Source: Saprospiraceae bacterium
GTDB lineage: Bacteria > Bacteroidota > Bacteroidia > Chitinophagales > Saprospiraceae
Direction: 5' to 3'
Assembly (NCBI GenBank): GCA_016714985.1
Contig: JADKBS010000033.1
Span: 3,211 to 67,210, forward strand
DNA length: 64,000 nt
The number at the start of each line of letters is the position of its first letter. The first letter of the stretch is position 1. Below are positions 57,429-64,000 of the stretch, one piece after another. A program made the translations under genes and the position numbers. The notes under the pieces were generated by a model. That model was not told where the DNA came from and searched no databases. It saw nothing but the letters and a program-made list of their open reading frames with translations.

Positions 57429-60400
57429 CTATTTCACGAGATACCCATCGCAACTGTCATTGTTATTGGCAACAAGGAAGAGTTTCTTGCCATTGGCAAG
57501 CCTCACGGCAGCCATGTCCCTTGCATCTTTGGTGGCCCAAAAACCATTCATTCTGTTGAGTGATACCTCGAAACCGCCTTTGCCATCTCCCAATAGCACC
57601 GTGCCACTTCCTGCGTCATACCTCCCCGACTCTACTTCGGTAAAAAAGCTATTGCCTACCAGCAGCAAATCAAGGTTGCCGTCTTTGTTGAAATCATCGG
57701 ATGCTACTTGGTTGCAAACCGACAACTGGGCCAGGGCCGGCAGTGGCTTGCCCGTGAACTTTCCCTGGTTGTTGATGAAAACGGTGGTTGAAAACGTATT
57801 CGCCACGAACTTCTTCGCCATTTCAAGTGCGGATGCCTTGAAAATATCCTGGATCGTTGCCTTGCCATAAGCCTTGTGGTAAACAAAGTCTTTTTTGAGC
57901 ACCGGCATTTGCTTGATCATGGTTTCACGCTGGGGCACCGGGTATTCTTTTCCCTGCCAGTACCAGGTCAGCACGGGGTCATTGTTGCCATTCTTGTCGA
58001 AATCGGCGGCATACAACTGCGTCGGGGCATCGGCACTGGCCTTCAACCTGGAATTGAGGCCGAGATTGCCACCCACCAAGTCCATGTCCCCATCCTGGTC
58101 GAGGTCCGCAGCATGGAGGCAGTTCCACCAGCCATTGGTGCCCTCAAAGCCATACGCACTCGTGGCATCCGCCAACTGTCCGTCCGTATTTTTGAAAACC
58201 GTGATGGGCAACCATTCGCCACAAACGACGAGTTCTTCGTTCTTATCACCATCCAAATCCACCCAGCGCAGGTCGTTGACCATGCCGATATTGGCGAGGG
58301 CGGGCGCTACCTGTGCCCCAACCTCCGCAAACTTCCCCCCGTTGTTTTGCAACACCAAAGTCTGTGGCGCATTTGGGTATTGGCCGGGCGAAACCAACCC
58401 GCCCACGAACAGGTCGAGGTCGCCGTCCTTGTCGAAATCATGGGCCGCAACGCAGGAGCCGCTGGCCGTGATGGCAGGCAGGGCACCCGCTGGCGCTTTT
58501 AAGAAAGATCCCTTGCCATCGTTCAGGTATAGGCGGTCTTGATAATTACTGGAGCCAAAATCGTAGGTACTGCCACCGCTGACCACGTAGAGGTCGTTGT
58601 CCTTGTCGCCATCGGCATCAAAGAACAAACAGCCCATGTCCTCAAAGGCAGCGTCAGGCTCGAAGGCAGCGGTATTGCCCTTGACGAACCGCCCTCCCTG
58701 CTGCAAATAAAGCGTACCCACCTGCCCCCTTCCACCGCCTATGTACACGTCCTCCGCTCCATCGCCGTTTACATCGCCTGCGGCAATATTGGGGCCGAGG
58801 TTGGAGAAAGCATGGGGCAAGAGCCGCTCACGGGTGAAGTCGTTGAACTCGTCGTCCACATGCTTGAAATCAATGCCAAAATTATTGGCAGCCTGGAACA
58901 ATGGAGCGCTCGAGGGCAGCACTTGCCATTGCCCTGACTTGGCATTCGCAATGTCCATCACGATGCGCTGGTTGGCGGGCTGGTTTTCCAAGGTCTGCAC
59001 CTTGCCATCGGGCCACCTGATTTCTACCTTGTCAACAGTGGCGACGCTGCCCAAGCCAAAATGCAGCAATGGCTCCGACGAGGAGAAAAAGCCCCGATTG
59101 GCGGTCATCTCCAGGTACTGGACATTCCCCCCCTGCTGGATGCGCAGCTTTGCGCCATAGCCGTTCGGATTGTTGGGCGTGCCCTTTAGTTTCACTTGAA
59201 ACCAATTAGCCCCCTGCCGCTCCGATGATTTGTTGCGGTAAACGAGCGCCTTGTTGTCTATCTGGTTTACGATTAAATCAAGGTCGCCATCCTTGTCCAA
59301 ATCGGCATAAGCACTGCCGTTGGAATAATTCAAATCGCCCAAGCCCCAGTCGTAAGCCACGTTTTGGAAGCTCCTGCCATCCTTGTTCTTGAACACGTAG
59401 TTGCGCAGCGGCGTGGTCGGTATTTTCTGCAGGTATTCGTCAATGGTCTTGAAATTCGTGTTGGTGATGCCACCGTTTCGCATCACCGAATCAACGGTGT
59501 AGTTCAGGTAGTCGAGGTTGGTGACGTCTCTGCGGTAGCCGTTCGTAATGTAAAGGTCTTTTAGCCCATCGTTGTCGAAATCGGCAAACAGCGGGCTCCA
59601 GCTCCAGTCGGTGGCGGAAACGCCACCAAATTGCCCAATATCACTGAAGGTCGTGCCATTGCCCGGTGCGGCCCCAGTGTTCATCTGGAGCATATTGCGC
59701 ATGTGCTGGTGGCCGTAGCCGTATTTCACGAGGCTGAAATAGCGGTCCTGCACCATGGTGGTCATGAGTTCTTTTTGCCGCTGGTTGTCCTCCGCCACCA
59801 TGTCGAGTGCGGCCAAATCCACCAACCCATCGTTGTTGAAATCGGCGATGTCAACCCCCATCGTGTGGTTGCTGATGTGCCGGAAATAGTTCCAAATCTC
59901 GTCCTTGAAACCTTTGCCTTTTTGGTTGATGTACAGGAAATCGGGTTCGATATAGTCATTGCCGATGTAGAGGTCGGGATAGCCATCGTTGTTGAAATCG
60001 GAGGCGGTGACGCTCAGGCCCCAGGCCCGGTTCTCTATGCCCATTGCCTTGGAAACATCGGTGAACCGCCCATTTCCATCGTTTCGGTACAGCTTATCGG
60101 ATTCGTATTGGTCGGAAGGTGCGGTGACCCTCGCCAATGCTTGGTTGTCAACGCCCTCTTGCTTCACCCGGATGCGATTCACGTCACCCCAAGCCAGGGG
60201 ATGGTTCAGCACATAGGCATCCAAATCGCCATCAAGGTCATAATCGAAAAAATTAGCGTGGTTGCTGGCCGACTCGTCGTTCAATCCATAGGCAGCGGCC
60301 ATTTCGACGAAGGTCATGTTACCCTTGTTGACGAACAGCAGGTTGGCTCGATCTGCACCCGCAATGGCCCCTGTCCTGCACACATAAATATCCTGAAAGC

Positions 60401-60812
60401 CGTCGGCATTGATGTCCACCACAGTAACGCCCGTCTTCATGCCGCCCATGGCGGCCACCCCCGCTATGTCGGTGATGTCCTCGAACTTAAAATCCCCTTT
60501 GTTCACATAGAGCCGGTTGGCCTCCTGCGTGGCCGTGAAATAGAGGTCGGGCAAGTCGTCGTTGTTCACGTCCAGGACCGCCACGCCGCCCCCATTGTAA
60601 AGGTAGGAGTTGGTGATGATATTGTTCTGGAAGGTTTCCTTGATGGTATTGGCAAAACCGATGCCCGTTGCTTCCGGCTTCATCAGCTCAAAATGCACAT
60701 CGGCGGGCGGGTTCTGCGGCTCGTCGGAAATGGCGTTTCCGCCTTCATTTTTACAGGAAAAAATGAGACTACCCAACAGGAAAATAAGTGGAATTGATGT
60801 GATTAGTTTCAT
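57429..60812 (-). CDS. FG-GAP/VCBS repeat lipoprotein with ASPIC-UnbV domain
   Basis: 1127 residues from ATG 60812, chosen for the lipoprotein signal (FLLGSLIFSCKNEGG). At least twelve FG-GAP/VCBS blades with calcium loops of the DxDxDGxxD kind (DINADGFQDIYV, DYDLDGDLDAYV, DFNNDGYPDLYI, DKDGDLDLIV and others) form one or two beta-propellers. An ASPIC/UnbV domain is inserted near residue 540-620 (GLGSVATVDKVEIRWPDGK). This architecture is common for surface lipoproteins of Bacteroidota, usually encoded near SusC/D; a role in binding or adhesion is inference. No enzyme motif. Confidence 0.92.
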   Translation of the reverse strand: MKLITSIPLIFLLGSLIFSCKNEGGNAISDEPQNPPADVHFELMKPEATGIGFANTIKETFQNNIITNSYLYNGGGVAVLDVNNDDLPDLYFTATQEANRLYVNKGDFKFEDITDIAGVAAMGGMKTGVTVVDINADGFQDIYVCRTGAIAGADRANLLFVNKGNMTFVEMAAAYGLNDESASNHANFFDYDLDGDLDAYVLNHPLAWGDVNRIRVKQEGVDNQALARVTAPSDQYESDKLYRNDGNGRFTDVSKAMGIENRAWGLSVTASDFNNDGYPDLYIGNDYIEPDFLYINQKGKGFKDEIWNYFRHISNHTMGVDIADFNNDGLVDLAALDMVAEDNQRQKELMTTMVQDRYFSLVKYGYGHQHMRNMLQMNTGAAPGNGTTFSDIGQFGGVSATDWSWSPLFADFDNDGLKDLYITNGYRRDVTNLDYLNYTVDSVMRNGGITNTNFKTIDEYLQKIPTTPLRNYVFKNKDGRSFQNVAYDWGLGDLNYSNGSAYADLDKDGDLDLIVNQIDNKALVYRNKSSERQGANWFQVKLKGTPNNPNGYGAKLRIQQGGNVQYLEMTANRGFFSSSEPLLHFGLGSVATVDKVEIRWPDGKVQTLENQPANQRIVMDIANAKSGQWQVLPSSAPLFQAANNFGIDFKHVDDEFNDFTRERLLPHAFSNLGPNIAAGDVNGDGAEDVYIGGGRGQVGTLYLQQGGRFVKGNTAAFEPDAAFEDMGCLFFDADGDKDNDLYVVSGGSTYDFGSSNYQDRLYLNDGKGSFLKAPAGALPAITASGSCVAAHDFDKDGDLDLFVGGLVSPGQYPNAPQTLVLQNNGGKFAEVGAQVAPALANIGMVNDLRWVDLDGDKNEELVVCGEWLPITVFKNTDGQLADATSAYGFEGTNGWWNCLHAADLDQDGDMDLVGGNLGLNSRLKASADAPTQLYAADFDKNGNNDPVLTWYWQGKEYPVPQRETMIKQMPVLKKDFVYHKAYGKATIQDIFKASALEMAKKFVANTFSTTVFINNQGKFTGKPLPALAQLSVCNQVASDDFNKDGNLDLLLVGNSFFTEVESGRYDAGSGTVLLGDGKGGFEVSLNRMNGFWATKDARDMAAVRLANGKKLFLVANNNDSCDGYLVK

Positions 60813-60900
60813 AAGTTGATAATCTGCTGCAAAGCTAAGCATTGCCAGAATGGATTCCATCTATAGTTGTCTGACTAACAAATAGCGGCAGTAGGCAGGA

Positions 60901-60985
60901 CTTGAGGTGACAACACCTCGATAGGGCGAGCAAACATTATCGTATCTGCCCAAGTTGAGCCGCCCTTTCGAGGCGTCGCCTCAAG
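60901..60985. repeat. Imperfect palindrome with bulge
   Basis: CTTGAGGTGAC...CCTCGATAGGGCG (60901-60928) pairs with 60961-60985 at 22 of 25 positions, with a 3-nt bulge. It lies in the gap upstream of the FG-GAP gene and of DUF6089. The remaining 60861-61150 gap is AT-rich, with no gene seen. Confidence 0.65.
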
Positions 60986-61150
60986 CTCTGCCAAATCTCA
61001 ATCAGTTAGTCGAAGAACCAAAAAGAAAAAATCCCCGCTTCGCAAACATATTTCAATAATTTTAATTTTTGGCTTCTTATTTGCTAAAGTTTTCATGTGT
61101 ACGCTAACCCGAAACCATAAGTTTCGATTTGGCCATTAATCGGTGTTACC

Positions 61151-62092
61151 ATGAAACAGCAAGTTATACTCCTTATCTTCGGCATCCTCAGCAGTACGCT
61201 GTCGGCCCAGTACAACGAGGTTGGCGCCTTCTTGGGCACCTCCAACTACATGGGCGAATTGAGCAACCAACGCCTCTCCAACCAGCAGTACCGGGGGGCT
61301 TTCGGGGTGTTTGCAAGGCACAATGCCAATGAGCGGTTCTCGGTGAAGGCATCCCTGCTCAAAGGCACCATCGGCGGCAGCGACGCCAACTCCCTCAAAG
61401 AAGCCGACCGGATGCGCAACCTCAGTTTCCGCACCCACCTGACCGAGCTTGCGCTCACCGGCGAGCTGAACCTCGGTGCGTACAATATTAGGGCTGGCAA
61501 AGGGAGCGTGCCCTACGCCTTCATGGGTTTGGCCGTCACCCGCTTCAACCCGCAGGCCGAGTTCAGGGGCACCTGGTACGACCTGCAGCCCATGCACACG
61601 GAGGGCAAGAAATACCTTCGAAACACGATGGCCGTCCCCTTCGGGCTTGGCATGCGGTTCAACATCAGCTATAAACTCAACATCGGCCTGGAATTCGGTG
61701 CCCGGCTCACCACCACCGACTACCTCGACGACGTGAGCACCTATTATCCCGACGTAGTTGGCATGAGGAGCACGGAACCACTCTCAGCAGCACTTAGCTA
61801 CCGAACGCCCGAGGTCACTGGCAGTTTTGGCGAAAACCCCCTCGGCAAGACCCGTGGCGACCGCATGAACAACGACTGGTACGTATTTGCCGGCCTGAAC
61901 GTCTCCGTCAACCTCACCGACAAGTACGGCCTCGATTTCGATAAAAAATACGACGTGTTTAAGGAGCACCTGAAAAAGCCAAAGACCGAAAAGCAACAAG
62001 AACGTGATTTGCAAAAATCCAAATACAAGCAAAAACGCCAACCCTTCTGGAAAAAGCAGAAAATGCAGCCGATTGTGAAGAAAAGGATGTAA
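61151..62092 (+). CDS. DUF6089-family outer-membrane protein
   Basis: 313 residues. Signal peptide (LLIFGILSSTLSAQYNE), then the DUF6089 barrel pattern: EVGAFLGTSNYMGELSNQRL, YRGAFGVFARHNANERFSVK, ELALTGELNLGAYN, PYAFMGLAVTRFNPQAEF, LGMRFNISYKLNIGLEFGAR. The C-terminus is a Lys-rich tail of about 45 residues (KKPKTEKQQERDLQKSKYKQ...), unusual for a barrel end and perhaps periplasmic. Such proteins are widespread in Bacteroidota, near T9SS or envelope functions; the exact role is unknown. Closed by a strong terminator. Confidence 0.9.
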   Translation: MKQQVILLIFGILSSTLSAQYNEVGAFLGTSNYMGELSNQRLSNQQYRGAFGVFARHNANERFSVKASLLKGTIGGSDANSLKEADRMRNLSFRTHLTELALTGELNLGAYNIRAGKGSVPYAFMGLAVTRFNPQAEFRGTWYDLQPMHTEGKKYLRNTMAVPFGLGMRFNISYKLNIGLEFGARLTTTDYLDDVSTYYPDVVGMRSTEPLSAALSYRTPEVTGSFGENPLGKTRGDRMNNDWYVFAGLNVSVNLTDKYGLDFDKKYDVFKEHLKKPKTEKQQERDLQKSKYKQKRQPFWKKQKMQPIVKKRM

Positions 62093-62128
62093 GAAAGATG
62101 ATGAATCATGAATGATGAATGTGGGGAG

Positions 62129-62161
62129 AACGGCGGTCAGGTATAAAACCTGACCGCCGTT
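62129..62161 (+). terminator. Rho-independent terminator of the DUF6089 gene
   Basis: A perfect 14-bp stem (AACGGCGGTCAGGT / ACCTGACCGCCGTT) with loop ATAAA, followed by TGTGTTTTT, 36 bp after the stop. Confidence 0.9.
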
Positions 62162-62342
62162 TGTGTTTTTGCGCCTTGCCCCAGGCAATTGGCTACGATG
62201 CCACCGCCATCCCCATCGCACTCGCCCCACCCTAGCAGCGCACGCACCCTACCCCACCCAGTGGTCTTCGCCTTGCCTTTTTGTCGATTTTTGGGCAAAA
62301 AACCCCGAAACTGCCCATCCTGCGTCCGCCGCTTTTCTCCCC

Positions 62343-62510
62343 GATTGGTGATTTAAGGGCCAATATGTGGCCGCTTTTCGCCAAGATTGGTGATTTAAGA
62401 ACCGATACGCTGCCGCTTGTCGCCAAGATTGGTGATTTAAGAACCAATACGCTGCCACTTGTCGCCCAGATGTTGGATTGATGGGCCAATACGCCGTCGC
62501 TTTTCGCCCC
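62343..62510. repeat. Four tandem 42-bp repeats
   Basis: Units start at 62343, 62385, 62427 and 62469; the first three share GATTGGTGATTTAAG and the fourth is diverged. 42 bp is a multiple of three, so frames stay open on both strands (14-residue repeats), but there is no start, ribosome site or family signature. The 590-bp gap 62162-62751 holds only this array plus short unclassified sequence. Confidence 0.85.
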
Positions 62511-62751
62511 GATTTGGCCATAATGCCAGCCCGCCTCAGCGGTGGCCAAGCCGGGCAGTTTTGTCCTTCGATGGCATAAAAAACCACCTAAGGGTTTTTC
62601 CTAGTTTGAAAAAAGATAATACCTTCACGCCCGAACGCAAACAACCAAAGATGCGACCCGCAAACCTCCCATTCAGGCAAATAACAACAGGACTTAAAGC
62701 TGACACCTTTTTGAAATGTGTCTGTTTTACCGCACCAAACCCCATTCCCTT

Positions 62752-64000
62752 ATGAACCAAAATCCAGAACAAATCGCACGAGACCACATAGACAGGCAGC
62801 TACGGGCCTGCGGCTGGGTCGTCCAATCCAAATCAAAAATAAATCTCCACGAAGGCCCAGGCGTGGCCGTCCGGGAATACCAAACCGATGTCGGGCCAGC
62901 GGACTACGTGCTGTTCGTGGACGGAAAACCCGTGGGCATCATCGAAGCAAAGCGGGAAGAAGAGGGCCACAAAATGACGGTGCATGAAGACCAAGCCGAA
63001 GACTACGGCCAAACTCAAATACCTCAACAACAAGAAACCTTCGTGTACATCAGCACCGGAGAGCAAACTTCCTTCACCGATTTCCGGGACCCAAAGCCAA
63101 GGAGACGGATGTCTTCACCTTTCACCGACCGGAAACGCTGCGGGGCTGGCTGAAAAAGACCAAGTCATTGCGCACAGCGCTACATGATTTGAACGACCTG
63201 CCGAAGGAGGGCTTGCGGGATTGCCAAATCAACGCCATCACCAACCTCGAAAAATCGTTCAAGCAGAACAAGCCTCGGGCCTTGATACAAATGGCCACGG
63301 GTTCCGGCAAGACCTTCACCGCCATCACCGCCGTATATCGCCTGCTGAAACTCAAGGACGGCAACAACAACAATGTGGCAAGGCGCATCCTGTTCCTCGT
63401 GGATACCAAGAACCTCGGCGAACAGGCCGAGCAGGAGTTCATGTCGTACCTGCCCAACGACGACAACCGGAAGTTCACGGAACTCTACGGCGTACACCGC
63501 CTGAAATCGAAGCATATCCCCGACGACAACCACGTCTATATCAGCACCATCCAGCGCTTGTATGCGGTGCTGAAAGGCCAAGACCTCGACGAGAGCGCCG
63601 AGGAGGAAAACCCCAACGAGCGCAAATGGCAGCCCAAGGAAGTGCCGCCCGTGGAGTACAATGCGCGGCTGCCCATCGAGTTTTTCGACTTCATCGTCAT
63701 TGATGAATGCCACCGCAGTATCTACAACCTATGGATGCAGGTGCTCGACTATTTCGATGCCTTTCAGGTGGGCTTGACCGCCACGCCCGATGCCCGCACC
63801 GTCGCCTATTTTCAGCAAAACCTCGTCTTGGAATACTCGCACGAAATGGCCGTGGCCGACAACGTGAACGTGGGCTACGACGTGTATGAAATTGAAACCA
63901 AGATAACGCAGCAGGGCGGCACGCTCTGGAAAGGCGAATACGTGGAGCACCGGGAGCGCCTGAGCCGACGGAAACGCTTTGAATTGCAGGACGAGGACGA
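62752..64000 (+). CDS. hsdR: Type I restriction HsdR-like subunit, partial, one frameshift
   Basis: The N-terminal part of a DNA restriction-translocation subunit, cut by the window end. The first frame (62752 to about 63107) carries the PD-(D/E)xK nuclease: GPADYVLFVDG (Asp51) and VGIIEAK (Glu65, Lys67). From about 63107 another frame continues KETDVFTFHRPETLRGWLKK, then helicase motifs: ATGSGKT (Walker A), VVYIST-like HVYISTIQR, DECHRS (motif II), GLTATPDA (motif III). The join needs one extra A in the AAA run near 63087. HsdM and HsdS would be expected beyond the window. GC-rich compared with the 30-33 kb island. A stand-alone restriction helicase is the alternative. Confidence 0.87.

Noticed and set aside
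59631..60797. A 388-codon open frame on the plus strand
   Set aside because: It is the antisense of the FG-GAP gene; Asp/Asn-rich calcium loops give few stop codons in that frame. No signal, no family.
62343..62510. CRISPR array
   Set aside because: 42-bp units follow each other without spacers; a minisatellite explains it.
1..64000. tRNA or rRNA genes
   Set aside because: I looked for cloverleaf-like arms and conserved TTCGANTC boxes in the gaps and saw none that hold up; a covariance-model scan would be decisive.

Overview
The window is chromosomal DNA of a member of the Bacteroidota, most likely from the Saprospirales or a close relative (inference). The reasons are a SusC/SusD/SusE outer-membrane nutrient system, secreted proteins with type IX secretion (T9SS) C-terminal sorting domains, a PorV/PorQ-like barrel, a TamB homologue, DUF6089 and DUF4403 envelope proteins, an FG-GAP/ASPIC-UnbV lipoprotein, and promoter-like TAnnTTTG boxes. 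There are no rRNA genes, no tRNA genes that I recognise, and no CRISPR array.

Layout: 0-5.5 kb holds a thioredoxin-like lipoprotein, a BatA-type vWA membrane protein, a SnoaL-like lipoprotein, a glycosyltransferase and an AraC regulator. 5.7-12 kb is a susC-susD-susE locus whose SusD carries SusE-type modules inside it. 12-16.2 kb has small enzymes, Sua5 (with a repeat-derived insert) and decaying lipoproteins. 16.2-20 kb pairs a dynamin-like GTPase with an effector-associated-domain (EAD)/TonB fusion. 20-29 kb is housekeeping and envelope: EEP nuclease, TamB, thioesterase, vWA protein, EamA transporter. 29-33.2 kb is an AT-rich accessory island: palindromic elements, an EAD-CHAT protease gene split by a 1235-bp insertion sequence, and an EAD-membrane protein. 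33.2-41.3 kb holds a four-PDZ T9SS protein, DUF4403, small membrane proteins, DUF4442, adenosine deaminase and a glycoside hydrolase. 41.5-48.2 kb is a second EAD locus: EAD-iSTAND-like protein, MoxR ATPase, and a giant membrane protein with vWA-like, TPR and FGE-sulfatase domains. 48.3-62.1 kb has a Nudix hydrolase, a T9SS repeat/dockerin/cohesin protein, uridine kinase, a histidine-kinase relative without catalytic residues, and envelope proteins. The right edge starts a type I restriction HsdR gene, cut by the window.

The strongest theme is conflict biology. Four proteins (at 18.0-19.9, 30.1-32.2, 32.2-33.1 and 47.1-48.2 kb) share a similar N-terminal EAD11-like helical module and are linked to a CHAT protease, a membrane protein, a TonB-type periplasmic domain, and a MoxR/vWA/FGE set. 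Together they look like an EAD-based signalling network whose adaptors could recruit each other.

A second theme is repeats: many intergenic gaps carry short words in tandem or mirrored arrays, or long palindromes, and one such repeat sits inside sua5. Caution: about ten genes are split by single-base indels, mostly in short homopolymers, which suggests uncorrected sequence errors in at least part of the window. These genes are annotated over their full extent, with the break noted.
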